From contig JAACJO010000001.1 in assembly GCA_013368445.1 (NCBI GenBank), forward strand, positions 2,542,001 through 2,606,000: a stretch of 64,000 bases of DNA, written 5' to 3'. The translations under genes were made by a program, and so were the position numbers. Within the stretch, counting starts at the first letter, position 1, and every line of letters begins with the position of its first letter. The DNA comes from Leucocoprinus leucothites. Lineage: Eukaryota > Basidiomycota > Agaricomycetes > Agaricales > Agaricaceae. Of the stretch, positions 1-12,709 are shown in pieces. Under the pieces are notes generated by a model. It saw only the letters and a list, made by a program, of their open reading frames with translations, ran no database searches and was not told the DNA's origin.

Positions 1-2640
1 CCCAATGCTTTGCATAGTTCTTTCATGAGTGTTGATGCAAATTGTGGTCCTCTGTCACTGACAATTCCCTGGGGAATCCTGTGGAGTTTCCAGATCTCAT
101 CTCTGTAGATTTCGGCTAGTTTTTCCAATAACAGGTTCATTGTTGTGGGGATAAGTCATATCATTTTGGAGTACCTGTCAACTATCACCAAGATAGTGTC
201 CTTTTCTTGTGAAGGTGGGAGTAGTCCAATCATATCGATGCTGATTTCTTCCCATGGTTGTGATGGTGTGGATAAAAGGATGTAGTGGTCCCACTGATCA
301 GGTGTGTGATGCCTTGTTTTGTTGATATGTGTGGCATCCTTTAACAAATTGTTTGATGTTGTTTCATAATGATGGCCACCAGAAAGTCCTTTTGATTAGA
401 TTGATCATGTGGTGTTGCCCTGGATGTCCTGTATCTGGGTCATTGTGGTGTGTGATCATGATGTCTTCCCATAATTCAGCTAGTTTTGGTACATATATTC
501 ATCCTTTGAAGTAAGGGATTCTGTTTTCCTCCTGGGCTATTTTGGGGTCTTTCTGGGCTTCTTGGAATATTGTTTTGTGTGCCATGTGGTTTTGAATCCT
601 TGTCAGGATGTCTTCATCTCCTTTCACCTGGAAGTGTGTATTGCATAGTATGATGATCTTGGTTGTGGTCTCTTCTTTGCCTGTCATTCATCAAATTAAC
701 ATTTTCTCCCCCAGTAAAGCAATGTCTCTATTGTCATTCTTTGTGTCAAAATCCATTTTTTTATGAGAGTATGTCTGCTTTTGTGTTTGTCCTTTCTGGT
801 ATGTGTTTGATTATGAAGTCATAGTCCTGGAGTTTGAGGTGCCATCATGCTTGTCATCTGTTCAGTTTGTAGGGTTCCCTGAAATATTTCAGGTTTTTGT
901 GATCTGACCATATCTCAAATTGGGTTTCTATGTCAAGTAGGTATTGTCTCCATACTTCCTGTGCTTCCACAATAGCTAGGAGTTCCTTGTCATATATCTT
1001 GTAGTTTTGTTCTGCTGGGTTCATGGTGCATGATAGAAATGCAATGGGTTTCCATTTATTTTGTTGTTCTTGTGATAGTACTCCACCTATGGCATGTTCT
1101 GATGCATCCATCTCTACTCTGAATTGTCCTGTTCATTGTGGTAGGGCAAGGACTGGTTCTTCCATGACTAGTTTCTTGAGTTCATTGAACACTTTTTGTT
1201 TGTTGTCTCCCCACTTCCATTCTCCTTTCCCTGTGAGTTTGTTGAGTGGGGCTGCAATATGGCTGAAGTTCTGTATGAACCATCTATAGAAGTTGATGAA
1301 TCCTAGGAAACTTTCAACACCCTTGGTGTTTTTTGGTGTTTCCCAATTTCTGACTGCTGAGACTTTGTTGTATTCCATTTTCACTTCTCTCCCTCCTACC
1401 CATACTCCGAGAATTGGTATTCCTGTGGCATCAAATTTGCATTTGGATCATTTGAAACAGAGGTTGTGTTTTTCTGCAACTTTGAGGAATTGGATTGTTC
1501 ATTCTTGGAGTTCTTTTGTGGATGAGGCAGGTACTATTGAAGTTGTCCATGTAGTTGGCCAGTACTCCTTCATGGATTAATTCTTGGAATATGCTTATCA
1601 TCATTCTTTGGAACATTCCTGGGGAGTTACACATCCCAAAGAACATGACCTTTGGTTCAAAGAGTCCCTTGTTTGTTAAGAACACAGTCTTCCATTTGTC
1701 TCCTTCTTTGATCTGGACATTGTTGTATCCCCAGATGAGGTCAAGTTTGTTGAAGTATTTAGCATCCTTTAGTTTGTCAATGACTTCTCCTATGAGTGGT
1801 AGTAGTGTTTTGTCCTTGATTGTGTGTTGGTTTAACTGTCTATAATCCTGTACTAGTCATAGTGATCCATCATTCTTTGGTATAAAGAAGCATGGTAAGG
1901 TGTATTGGGATTTGGATTCTGTAATCAGTCCTGCTCCGAGTTGTTCATTGATCCATGTGTGTAGCTCTTTTTCCTCCTTTGGTGTCATGGGGTAGACCTT
2001 TGTATTCAGTTCTTTGGGTGCATTATCCAATAGGTTAATCTCATGGTCCCATTCCCTCTTTTCTAGCAGTGATTCAAATTTCTTTTTGTTGAACAGGTAT
2101 GTGAATGGTCATATGTAGTCTGGTAAGTCTTCTGGGTTGGTTGGGTCTGGCTCCTTTTCTGTGTCATTGTTTTCTGTGGTGAGTTCCTTTGGGAATAATT
2201 GTTGGATGTGTGTGGTGAATGGGATTGTTTGATGGTTGATTCTACAGTTATCTGGACATCTTGTGAATTGTACCATCTCTTTTTTCCAGTCTACCTCTAG
2301 ATTATGTTTGACTAGCCAGTCATGTCCTAGAAAGACATCCACATTGTCCAGGTCAGTGACTACTGTGTGGATGTACTCCTTGTGTCCATTGGAATCCAGT
2401 GTGATTGGGGCTATCTTTGTGATTGTTCCTTGGCTGTTTGGTGTACTGTCTGTATTAAAGACTTGTAGAGGTCATTCTATTTGTTCTGTTGGGATCTCTT
2501 CTTCCTCTACCAGTCTTTTGTTGATTGCTGTATGTGAACAGCCTGAGTCCACTAGTGCCATTACTTTGATCCTTCTCTTGTTCTTTATTTTGATTGTTGG
2601 TTGTATTGTTCCTTTGTTGGGGGATGGTATAACAATTCAA
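1..2640 (-). pseudogene. gypsy Pol relic: protease, RT, RNase H, integrase (partial)
   Basis: In element order: a retropepsin-like active site ALVDSG near 2540; a second protease segment with FLGHDWL near 2320; RT from about 2050 to 1130 with IPKNDGS, KLDL and the catalytic box written YMDN near 1545; RNase H at 860-1110 with MDASEHAIGG and YDKELLAIV; integrase zinc domain near 340-450 with HHNDPDTGHPG; and core motif VSDRGPQFA at about 25-80. Two losses are visible. The RT box is YMDN instead of YMDD, and the integrase CxxC reads CHTY, so a zinc ligand is lost. Multiple stops confirm it is non-functional. The C-terminus lies beyond position 1. Confidence 0.8.
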
Positions 2641-3810
2641 TTTTGGTCCTCTAGTTACATGGGCTTGTAAGATTGCACCTACTCCAAGCCATTCTGAAAA
2701 TCCTCCTTGTTGTCCTTCTCTTCTACCTCTACTCCTCTAACTTTTGTTTTTGGGCTTCTACAGTCTTTGGCTCTATGGCCCCTCTTTCCACAGTTGTAGC
2801 ATCCTTCCGTCTTTGGTTGTCTGCACTCTTTTGCCATGTGTCTGTACTTTGGGAGTGATCATCCAAATTGACAACCTATCTCCATGGGTTGGCTGGCTCC
2901 CCCATATGTTATTCCTGTGCCAGTGTGGGTGTCACTCCTTTCTGTGGATTTGAAACCTTGTCCAACAGAAAGTACAGCTGTTTTCCATGCTGTGTAGGTT
3001 TTTGGGATTGACTTGGGGGGTACCCTAGGATTGCCTTGATGATATCTGTATGCATATTTTTCTTTAGTAGAAATATAGTATGGGTTTTGTCAGTTTTTGC
3101 TTGTGTTTTGAGCACTTCAAATTTGATTAAGAAGTTAGCTGTGTGCTTCTTGTTTTGCTTGAAACTCTTGATTCTCCATCCCACATTGAATTTGAGTGCA
3201 TCATTGCTGAAGAGTCCTTCAAAGTTTGTTTTCCATGTGTTCCAATCTGTGGTGTCTGCCCTAGCATTCAGGGCATCCAGCTCCATCTGAGCAAAGTCTC
3301 CTGCTGTGCCTCCTTTGAATCATGATATTATGGCTGTTACTTTGTTGTCTGCATCATTGATTTTATTGAATTTGAGGTAGAGGAGCATTGATCTCCACTA
3401 GTCCTCAAACTTTGATCATGTTCCATCAAAAAATCCTGGTTCTGGGACCAAGGATTTGGTGTTGAACATGGGGTTAGTAGTGTCTGTCATTTCATTTGAG
3501 TTTCTTTGGCTGATTTGTAGTGATCTAAGTCCTTCCAATCTTTCTACCTCTTGTTCAAGGTGTATGCTTCTGGATGGTGTGGGTTGTTCTTCTTCATCAT
3601 CTGTTGCTTCTTCACCATTGTCTGTTACTTTTTCCTCTTCATCTGAGGATTCTTCTTTGTCTGTGATGGGTGGTTCTTCTATTTGTTTGGCTTCACATTC
3701 TCTTTGGGCATCTTCTTCTACAAGGAAGTCTTCTTCAGCATTAGATGGTATTGTGCATAACTGTTGTCATTGTTTGGTTACTTCTTCGAGTGATTGGTAT
3801 TGCTTGTGAG
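2641..3810 (-). pseudogene. gypsy Gag relic with CCHC zinc knuckle
   Basis: The minus-strand translation gives an acidic N-terminus (around 3600-3700), then FFDGT...KFEDWW-like Gag core sequence near 3390-3450, then an uninterrupted stretch at 2909-3286 with the usual fungal gypsy Gag pattern (WNTWKTNFEGLF, FLIKFEVLK). A knuckle reading CYNCGKRGHRAKDC (C-x2-C-x4-H-x4-C) lies near 2757-2800. In the family this protein packages element RNA into virus-like particles in the cytoplasm. Stops interrupt it in several places. The exact start is not clear; translation would begin shortly after the LTR end at 3824. Confidence 0.7.
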
Positions 3811-3823
3811 ATTGGCGATACTC

Positions 3824-4560
3824 TGTTGCAAAGTGAGTGGAGACACTTTACCAAATATTATGATCTTTATCAGAACTCAGGTTGCAACTCTGGCAAAGGC
3901 TTGAGAATGAGAAAGGGAAAGATACAATTGGTAAAGCATAAAGAATGCACTCTACCTAGGAGTCTATATATACATAAGGAAGTGGACCCAGATAGGTATG
4001 AGTCAGAGGACTCAGGTAACTATGACATAGGCTATGATATGGACTATGATATAGGAGTGGGGTAAGTGTGAAAATAGAAACTGACATGAGAAGTACCAGA
4101 GCCCAGTAAAGTCATAACAGTAGGTTGTCTTTGCAGCAGTTCTTCTGTTGTAAAGCTTGTGCTTTATATTGAGAACAGTGATCTTAGAGTTCATGCCAAA
4201 TAGTTCAGACCCTTTTATAGGTGACTATGTGGTATAAACAAGAAAGATCAGTTGCTTAGTAAGCAACTATACAGGTGAATATGACAGAGGTATTACATAA
4301 TGTGATCAAGTCATTACAAAATGCATACAAACATAGATGTGGGTCATTGATTAATGACCTGGATTAGAGAGAGATCATAAGAGGGTAGTCCAGTATGAAC
4401 CAGACTACAATGTCCATAGTGTAGACTCCTTACACACACACCTTTTAGATTGATAATATGGTCTCTTAATTGATTATAAGAATTAGTGATTCATTACAAT
4501 GAATCATGGAGTGTTCATTCAGCACTATTTTTTGAGTCAGTACTTATTATGACTCTAACA
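3824..4560 (-). repeat. 5' LTR of the gypsy element
   Basis: The LTR is bounded by tgtt at 3824 and aaca at 4560, giving TGTT...AACA on the minus strand and a length of 737 bp. It lies directly upstream of Gag. An AT-rich TATATATA lies at 3965-3972. The right boundary is well placed because coding similarity ends here and the terminal dinucleotides fit. The left boundary is inferred from the terminal inverted repeat only, because the second LTR is outside the window. No convincing tRNA primer-binding site was recognised after the LTR. Confidence 0.6.
3965..3972 (-). promoter_or_regulatory. TATA-like box in the gypsy LTR
   Basis: TATATATA sits about 140 bp inside the Gag-proximal end of the LTR, where retrotransposon core promoters usually lie. 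The placement is suggestive only. Confidence 0.4.
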
Positions 4561-4757
4561 GGTGGGATAGCATAAGTCCTAATATAACTTGGTTCAATGT
4601 TAACTAGTGCCAGTTAATGTCATAGAATCAAAAGTGCGAGTTGTGGAACTTGCTAATGCCACATAAAATCTATGTCATGGAATACAGTACATCTCAAGGC
4701 ATAGTATAAAAATGAAACAATTTCTTTTAAGAATTCATAAAGGGCAGTTGGATATGA
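4561..4757. other. short unassigned AT-rich stretch
   Basis: No ORF, repeat boundary or RNA gene is recognised. It lies between the gypsy LTR and the 3' end of the broken gene and may be that gene's downstream flank. Confidence 0.4.
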
Positions 4758-7700
4758 TTAATCCATCTGCCTATAAGATAATTGAGATGTTAGTAGACAA
4801 GAGTGGACAGATGTTATATAAATCTGTTCACTCACAAGAATTGAGAAGTTAGGCAGGGGGTAATGATGTACTCCCTGCTTAGGTGTGGACTCTTCCACCA
4901 ACTGACTGCTCTCAGTTGGTGTTGTTTCAATATTAGTCAAAGGAGAAGAACCACTGGATTCTGGATCCAGTGGTGGGGTATTGTATGGGAGCTCATTGGC
5001 ATTATTTGAGGAATGTAAAGAAAGTGAGTCCACCTGTATGGTGGACTCTTTGTTTGAAGGTGGCACTGGTACCATATGACCCAAGTATGACAAGAATGCT
5101 GCAAAAGATGTCAACAGAGGCTGAGAACAATTGGGTCTGAAGGTCCACCCATTCATCACTTCCCAGTAGTCTTGTATTGACTCTGGATACTGCCTATTCT
5201 GCAGCACTATAGGAATGGGACACATGCCCACATAGTGCCATGCTGGGTGGGACATCACACACATGTTCCCATCTTCTTGTGAGGCCTCTACTCTGTCCTC
5301 GAAAAAGTAGAATTGGATAAGATTGACATTGCTAGGAAGCAGCCATCCATCCTATTCAGAGATGGCTGAGGGTATCCCATAATACTGCAGCCTTGCAAGT
5401 TGATCATCATCATGGCCATCAAACATAGATCAATGGTTAGGTGTATCAACATAAGTGGAGTTCATATACTGCACTCCAAAGGTATAGGTGTGGTCAATCT
5501 CTGCAGGATTGACCCTGTTGTGTATTAATACCTCAGATATTGATTTGAGGTTCAAGTTGTGCCCTTGCCCTGGGGAAAGAGCTAGTTGTTGAATATACTG
5601 GTGCTCTCCTGTTTGTGCAACAAAGGGTCAGTCAGGGTGCCTGGTATTCCATTGTTCAATGTGCTCCCTGTACAGGTTTGGGGTAGACATTAGAATGGCC
5701 ATCAACCATGTAAAGGTTGCATGAGCATTGCAAGTCTGACCAGACTTGTGAGGGGTAAATATATGGACCCACATGTATCTGTACATTGTGCAAACATTTA
5801 GGGCATGTTAATGGTCCATGATTAACCCATGGATCAAGTTCCCTAATCCAGGGAACTTGTGGGCCAATATGAACCTGCCCAGCATATTCAGGTCAAAAAT
5901 ATCTTCATCAGCGGGTTGGGGAACACCTATCCCACTGGTCTGGTTGTGCAGATTTCCTGTCTGTGCAATGTCCTGATTTCTGGCCACCTTCATGGCCAGA
6001 CAGTCTTCAATAGGCATTGTTGATCCTGATGGCCATTGTCTGGGGTCAAACCTGGTCTGATGGACCAGGTACACCATGGAATCATCCCAGCTGGACTCCT
6101 CCATCCATTGGGTGATCCTATAGAGCTCTAACAAGAGTATGTAGCCTTTGGCACATTGCCAAATGCATGCATTATTGTCACTTCTGCAGGGTACATGGGC
6201 AACCCATGTCTAGCATTACTGTATACTGGATTTTGTTTAGGGTCCAGTTTCCATCCTTCAGCCTGTGTCATCTATAGTTCTTGAGATAACACTTGTATGG
6301 CTGATTGACCCACATACACAATATTGGTCTTTGGGCTCCAATATAAGTGGGGCCCAAGCATTCCACCCATATGGTTGTTACATTGGGTGGCAGTATATGT
6401 GAGGGGGTCTCTCCAGACCCCCCAGGCATCAGGCACTCTACCATCACATCCTTCAGTCCTATGCTTAAGGACATAACCCATAGGAAGAGGGTGTTTGGGA
6501 GCAATGGCCTTTACTTTGACTGTTGTCTTCTTCTTCTTCTTCTTCATCTTGTAGTCACTCCTGTAGTCTGTACTATTGGACTTGTAACCAGCAGCAACCA
6601 CTTTTGCCTTCCACTCAGTGTTGGTGGGCCAAGTATCCTGAAAAAAAGATGGGTTTGCCCTGCTCAATTGGGTGAACAGTTATATGGACCAGACGTCCAT
6701 ATTGGAAAGAGTCAGAAGTCATGCTAGGTGCCACAACTCCTTCTGGTACTTCCACATCCTACTCCACAGGAGATGTAGATTGGGACAGTTCTTCCATGAT
6801 GACATCTTCAAAAGTTGTTGGCTCAGGGTCCTCTCTATGTCACTTGTGCTGAGGTTCTCCCTGTGGCACAGTAGACTTGGTGTATGACAACCTCTGTTGG
6901 GTTTCTGGCATACCTGTCCAAGGCTGAGTATTTGGTTGTTGTGATGAGCTCAATGAGCTTGTCCTCATCATAGTGGGTATGGGCTGAGGTTGAACATCTC
7001 TCAGCCTTGTCAGCATCAGTTTGGCAGACAAACTTTCAGTATTTGTCTTTGCTTTCTTGCCACTAGGTTTGGACCTGCTATAGCTAGGGTACATACCCTG
7101 TTGTTGATATGGCTATCAAGCATTTACTGGCCTTGACAGCTGGGGGGGCAGATTTGTGAACATAGAAGAAGAGGACCCAGAGTGGGGCCACTTTCTTGTG
7201 TTGTGAGAGGTGGTTGAGGACTCTGTTGTGGAGTCCTCACATGCCCAACTGGACCTTGCAGTTGGTGCTGACATTGCTGCCAATGCACAGAGGTTCTCAA
7301 TTGTCTTGTTAGCATGAGACAACCTTACTTCCAGGTGTGATATTCTTGCATCCCTATTATCAATGATTTTGACAAGCTCCTCAACTGACTGGAGGACCAC
7401 TTTGTCATACAGGTCCAATGCATTGATGAGATGGTTGGGTAGAGCAATCACATGCAGTCGGCTTACTATAGCTGACTGCTGCCTGTCATACTGTTCCTAG
7501 AGCATGTCTTGCTCCATAGCATGTTGCTTTCCTTTGGCAGAATGCAATGCTATTGGTGCACCCTCCTGTAGTCAAGTCTGATTACTTGACCACATTGGGT
7601 ATGGCAGCAATGGTGGTGGTGGCCCCAAGTGGTGCTGGGGCATTGTTGGCAGCACCATTGCATATGGGTATTGTGGCTAGTATGCATATGCCAGCTGTTG

Positions 7701-7982
7701 CTGGGGGTATTGGGGCATCCCAGGTGGTGGCCCCACCTATGTTGATGTCATATGTGGTCCAGATGGAATAGAAGAGAGTAGGTTGTGATGAGGATCATGA
7801 CCTTGTTGTTGTTGTTGTTGTGGCTGATGCCCAAGAGCATCAACCTCCATCTCCTGCCCCTCACCAGGACCTGTCATAGGTCCTGTAGGGTTGGGCATCT
7901 TGTTCACATTCTCAAGACTTAGAGAACCTCCTGATAGTGCATTTAATGTGTTATTGGTTGCTCTGTCACTGTGGTCATGCAT
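4758..7982 (-). pseudogene. unrecognised broken protein gene (about 1000 codons)
   Basis: I do not recognise this gene. One long minus-strand reading is traceable from an ATG at 7982 to a stop at 4758. It starts with a low-complexity Pro/Gln-rich region including a Gln run (7800-7830). A likely coiled coil follows (about 7270-7420, LDLYDKVVLQSVEELVKIID), then a Ser/Thr-rich linker, a Lys run (6520-6550) and a globular-looking C-terminal half rich in Trp, Tyr and His. The frame is preserved except near 6640, where TTTTTTTCAG could be an intron acceptor, and near 6140, where the frame changes again. About ten in-frame TAG/TGA codons occur, several readable as C-to-T changes of CAG or CGA. No transposase, RT or protease motif is seen. 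It could be a dead host gene or cargo of an undetected element. Confidence 0.5.
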
Positions 7983-8190
7983 ATTCTAAAGTAAGTGCTT
8001 TTTATGCAAAGTGATGGTGGCAAGTAAGGAAGAGGAAATGATTGTGGTGCCAAATAAAAGAAAATTTGGTACCCAGGGTCATTGGGTAATCAATTAAGAT
8101 CAGATCATGTATCAACCTTTTTTGGAAGGTTGACTCTTCCTATGTAAGAATGTCATGTTCTGCACACCTTGAAGTTCTAGATATTGATCT
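7983..8190. other. unassigned flank between broken gene and LINE A-1
   Basis: This holds the presumed 5' flank of the broken gene and the junction with LINE A-1. Similarity to family A stops near 8191, inside the RT domain. The 80-90 bp left of it stay open in the same frame but have no counterpart in other A copies. Nothing else is seen. Confidence 0.4.
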
Positions 8191-9881
8191 AAAGCTACAG
8201 TGGATCGTTGAATAACCCCGCCCATTTGATTTGGGTGGAGGGCACCTGAAGAAACCACTTCAAATTGCATGCAGCGTGCAATCATCTTTTCAATTAGTTT
8301 ACCTAAAGTGTTTAGTAGAACAATAGGATGAAATGCTTTAGGGGTATTATAGGCCAGTTTATTTGGCTTGGGAATGATGATAGAGACTGAGTCTTTGAAG
8401 TGACTCAGCCAGTGAGAAAGACGTACATACGCATTAGCAATGAGTATAATATTCTTGAGACAGTTGTCATGGGTGACAATAGACTTTAGATGCCTCCAAG
8501 AAATGTGATCAGGTCCAGGCGCTGAGGAGTTAGCACAAGACAAAAGGGATTCAGTGAGTTCAAGAATGGAGAATTCTGCCCAAGAATGGGGAGGGAAGGA
8601 TTTCATTTCATTTAAAATATGAGGACTTACTGGTCTTCCCGATGCAGAGTTATATGATGAGTGAAGTGCATTCCACAGGTCTGGAAGATCATTGCAAGGG
8701 TGACCTTGATATTGAATGCCCTTGATGGCAGGGAGTTTTCGCTGTTTGACCCATTCCATGAGATCCCAGGGTCATTTGTTGGTCAATGCAATTTCATGTA
8801 TGCACTCATCAAAGAAAGAACATTTGGCAGCACGAGTAGTTGCTCTGAATGCTTGCCAGTCTCTTTGGTCCTTGGTTCTCCTGTAAGTAAGTAAAGTCTC
8901 AGAGTAGTGGGGGTTCCACCATTATTTCGACTGGTTAGTAATCCATACATTTTTAGAGTTTGTGTTCCATGAATCAGAAAGTATATGGGAAATGGAGTCA
9001 GAGATAACATCCAAACAAGAAGCAGAGTGAATGTTTGAACAATTGATAGCTGCTAGGTGCTCTGAGATCTGAGAAATAAAAGTGGTCTCTTCATTGCTAT
9101 CCTTTGGCAGTATGCATTTTCTATAATTAATATGATCTGGGCAAATCAGGAGATTGATGAGCAGGGGAGCATGATCTGAAGGCAGTCTCAAACTTGCATC
9201 AACAATATAAGGGGTTGAGTTATTAGCACAGAAAATGAGATCAATAACAGAGTTATCATACTCTTCAATAGAAGAAAAATGGGTAGGGGAAAAAATGGTT
9301 GGTAGGGACCTGGTTAAATTGAAACAATCTGCTAACTCTGTTAGAGTTATAGTGGAACAAGAGAGATGAGAAGCCCAAGGATCCCATTCTGGTGAACGAC
9401 AATTGAAATCGCCTCCCATATATACAATATTGGGAATGTCAATGAAGTTTGTCAAAAGAAAATTAATTGTCAACGATGACGAGTCAGAATATATGTTGAG
9501 AAAATGAATATAATTACCCTGGTTGAATAATCCCAAGATTTGGATATTGTGGTGATTAACCCACTCTTGCCGAAGGATGGGTCTCATACAAATCAGACGT
9601 CTGTGAATGTAAGTCAAAGCATGGGGACGGGGGTCATTGGGTTTAGTAGGGCAAACCATACACAGCCACTCAGGATGGATAGGAGCACCTACAACATCGT
9701 CCCCTTCAGAGTTAGTTGTAGAAGGTGCTTTGTGGATGTGATTCCATGGGGGTTCCTATACAAAAATGATGTCAAAGTCCAGCTTCTTGGACTCAAGAAT
9801 GGTGTCAACCAGGATATAAGAGCATCCCACATTTTGCAAATAGATATGAACAGAAGAAATAATATTGTTCTTACCAGACAT
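8191..9881 (-). pseudogene. A-1 ORF2 relic: endonuclease and N-terminal RT
   Basis: It starts at ATG 9879-9881, two bases after the ORF1 stop. The EEP endonuclease motifs are preserved: GGDFNCRSPEWDP near 9400 and SDHAPL near 9170. It continues into RT with IIIPKPNK near 8370, FHPIVLLNTLGK near 8315 and NQMGGVIQRST near 8205, where LINE similarity ends. The RT active-site box is therefore absent. In-frame stops occur between segments. In life the family ORF2 nicks target DNA and copies element RNA onto it. Confidence 0.8.
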
Positions 9882-9883
9882 AT

Positions 9884-12614
9884 TTAAATTGCAACTCTGC
9901 TACCAGAGTGATTGGTATTGGCATGGATAGCATGTGCAGTGCATGACTCAGCAGCTTTGTTAGAGTGCCAGGTCCGGTTGAACCTGTTTCTCCAAAATGG
10001 ACACTTAGTGTTATTAGCATGATGATCACCTTTGTAGTTAAGGCATTTAAAGTTATTGAGATGAGGACATGGGATGCCATCAGGAGTGGCATCACGAGGG
10101 GGGTTAGATTTAGGATTGGCCTTGCAACACCAGGCCATAGATCAATGATTCTCAATGCAATGAGGACCACCACAAATTTGACAGCGAGCACCAAGGGTAC
10201 AACATGCATGAGTGGGGTGGCCCCACTGCCAACAGTTCCTGCATTGTGCAATACCAGGGTGCATACTAGTAGCTCAGATGGTGCTGACATGTCAGCCAAA
10301 GTTAATAGTATGGTTGACTAACATCTTGGCTTTAGTGCCATTTTGGGAGTCCTAGATGTTGAACCATACAACGGCTGTATCCAACTTGGGGGAGGCTTTC
10401 ATGATGCAAGGACGAGTGGCGAGGATGACATTTTCAAAGAGGAATGATTAGCCAAGGGCCTACTCAATGAAAGCAGGAGAGAGAGGGTTGGAGGAATTGG
10501 CTACCCAGTAAGAGATGCCAATGATTTTGAGGAATGATTTAGATTGGGGAAGATGGGGCTCAATGGGGATAGTGTCTCTGAGTTGCCAGGCTTTTTTCAG
10601 CCAGAACTTAATGGTGTCAAGGTCGGTAGGAGTGGTGACACCCGAAGTGGCAATGGATATACCATTGTATGATTCACAGACAGATTCTATGCGAAGTTTG
10701 GATTGGGTGGCAGTAAGGCCATGGTTGCAGAACTCAGCTGCTTTGTTAAAGTCTTTGATTCAGTCTGCAATAATGTTTCCTTTGAAAGGAATAAGAACTT
10801 GGTGATGGGTAGGACTGTGTGTTGTCATTTTCAGTTTAGCATATTAAGCACTTGAGGTTGAAGGTTCGGGTGCTTGAGACTGGGTACTACTGAATCCTGC
10901 CTTGTACATAGCAAGGACTTTGTCATAAGAAAGTTTGGGGAAGGTGAGTATCATTTCTTGCATCTTGACCCCATCAATAGAGGGAGAGGAGAAAGAGGAA
11001 GTCAAAGGCTGGACACCCCATCAGGTGGCATCAGCAAATGACACATTCTTCTTGTTGAAATGTTCCGTAAGGGGTTTGGTGGATGCCTTATGGTCAGGAG
11101 GGGGAATAGGGGGCAGCATTTCAGAGGTGCTCTTAGGGTTAGGTTTAGATGGCTGAGCCTGGCCATTGAAAGAAGGGTGCCCAACTGAGTGCTCAAAGTT
11201 TCCATTCCCATTCCTTGGAGTCATGTGATTGGAAAGTGGAGGAGGAGCCCAAGAGACACAGATAGGACCAGCAGGCTTAGAAGACATAATGTCATTCTTT
11301 GCCTTTTGGGAGAGAGACACAGATAGAATGTCACATATCTTACCAGAAGATGAAACATCATTCTGGGGGGAAAGAAGGGTGCCCTCTGCAGGAGGGGCTT
11401 TGTTGACATTCATGGAATCATTGTCAATATGTGCTGTGGAATTAGTTTGCCTAACGACAATGCCAGGTGGGAATAGGGGGGTGGGGATGAAAGATAGGGA
11501 AGGTTTATGTGCCTTCTTTCCCTTGCCCTTACCCTTAGGAGGGGGGGAGGAGTCCATCATAGGGATATTGGTGGGAGGGCTAAGATATTGTCTCAGCACT
11601 TCGATGATCATGAGTCCGCTTTCACCATTGATGGGTAAGCGGTCCCAGCCTAATTCAAACATAGTAGTTAATAAACAATAAATGGGTTCCCCCATTTGGG
11701 GAAACCTCAGGTCTTTCTCTCTGGGCTGTAATCCCAGAGCAGCACGGTGCCTAAAGAAATTAGTAACATATTTAAGCACCTTGATCACTTTGAAGGCAGC
11801 TTTGCCGACAAAAACAGTTTCTTCGGTGGCTGTGTTGGATGGATCCTTAAGATTTGGAAGATGTGGCTGTGCAGGCCTAGACTCCTGCGGCTGTGCAGTG
11901 ATGTCACCAGTGACATCATTAGTATCAGAAGATCTGGCAGAGAAAGTTGCTGGAGTACCAGATGGCACAGTATTTGCTGACTCAGCAGATCCATGGATTG
12001 CATGAGGCAGCCTTGAGGTGGGTGGGGGTCCAAAGAACCGAGTGGTGGGTGCCCCATTACTGAGTATCCCATCCTCTTAGTCACTCCATGTGTCCCTACA
12101 AGAGTTCAAGTTCAAAGGATCTAGAGGGTTAAGCTCACCTACAAATCCCTTCCCAAAAGGGCAAAAGGGAATGGGTGATTTGAAGCCATCATATGTGCTC
12201 ATTGATGCTGTTCTTGAGATGGCCTTGGGTGTAGTGTCCATACCTCGACAGAAGTCATGAGCATGAGCTCACTTGGTACATGACAGAGGGGGAGGGGGAG
12301 TCCTGAGGGATGAGTGTGATACTGTACATGAGAGTACAGCACGAGTGATAATGGGGGAGGGGGGGAATGAGGAATCAGATGAATCAGAATCACTCTCACC
12401 ACTTTCCTCTACATCAGAGCTGGCTCTGGACAGAGCGGCAGACTTGGCATCATCTTGAACAGAGTGTCTAGTCAATTTGATAGAGAGTGCAGGCAATTTT
12501 GAGCAGTCGTGCTTGCTGATTGAGATACGTGTTTTAGTGTCGGTGATATTCATAGAGTCCAAAGATGGTAGTGGGGTACCCTTAAGGTCCACCCAATGTG
12601 ATGGTGTAGTCATT
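9884..12614 (-). pseudogene. A-1 ORF1 relic (zinc-knuckle RNA-binding protein)
   Basis: It starts at the ATG of MTTPSHWVDLKG (12612-12614) and ends at TAA 9884-9886. Like other A ORF1 copies it has a Ser/acidic N-terminus, a helical segment, a basic KGKGKGKKA patch near 11520, an RRM-like central region and C-terminal zinc knuckles. The third knuckle reads CLNYKGDH, so one Cys ligand is lost. Most of the protein is in one frame, broken by several stops. The family role is presumed RNA binding and particle formation. Confidence 0.75.
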
Positions 12615-12709
12615 TTGATAGTATTTGTAGCCAATATGTATGTAGACACCATCAAAGAAATTGATGATGGTGGTAAGAGGGAAAGGAGGATATGTGTTTG
12701 CTCCATTTC

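Larger units (their letters stand above)
1..4560 (-). mobile_element. Ty3/gypsy LTR retrotransposon, decayed, right part with 5' LTR
   Basis: Read on the minus strand the order is LTR (3824-4560), Gag, zinc knuckle, protease, RT, RNase H, integrase, which is the Ty3/gypsy order. The integrase runs off the left edge, so the other LTR is outside the window. Many in-frame stops and shifts break the polyprotein, so the copy is dead. The LTR ends are TGTT...AACA read in element orientation. The 5 bp after the LTR (4561-4565, ggtgg) would be the target duplication, but this cannot be checked without the left end. Family assignment rests on domain order and motifs seen by eye; no database search was run. 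Confidence 0.85.
8191..12691 (-). mobile_element. LINE family A, copy A-1 (3' end missing)
   Basis: This is a minus-strand copy with the complete 5' end (terminal motif near 12665-12691), all of ORF1, and ORF2 only as far as the middle of the RT. The missing 3' part is unusual for a LINE, because incomplete reverse transcription removes 5' sequence. The loss at 8191 therefore points to a later deletion or rearrangement. No target duplication can be paired. About 18 bp of unassigned sequence (12692-12709) separates its 5' end from element B-1. Confidence 0.85.

Noticed and set aside
7737..7982. Functional short protein MHDHSDRATNN...
   Set aside because: The same frame continues with homologous-looking composition after stops; it is the N-terminus of the longer broken gene.
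10515..10805. Plus-strand reading MPMILRNDLDWGRW as a gene
   Set aside because: It is the antisense of the ORF1 RRM-like region and repeats in each A copy.
11229..12084. Long plus-strand ORFs opposite LINE ORF1
   Set aside because: They recur antisense to every ORF1 copy, have no motifs, and follow the codon pattern of the minus-strand gene.
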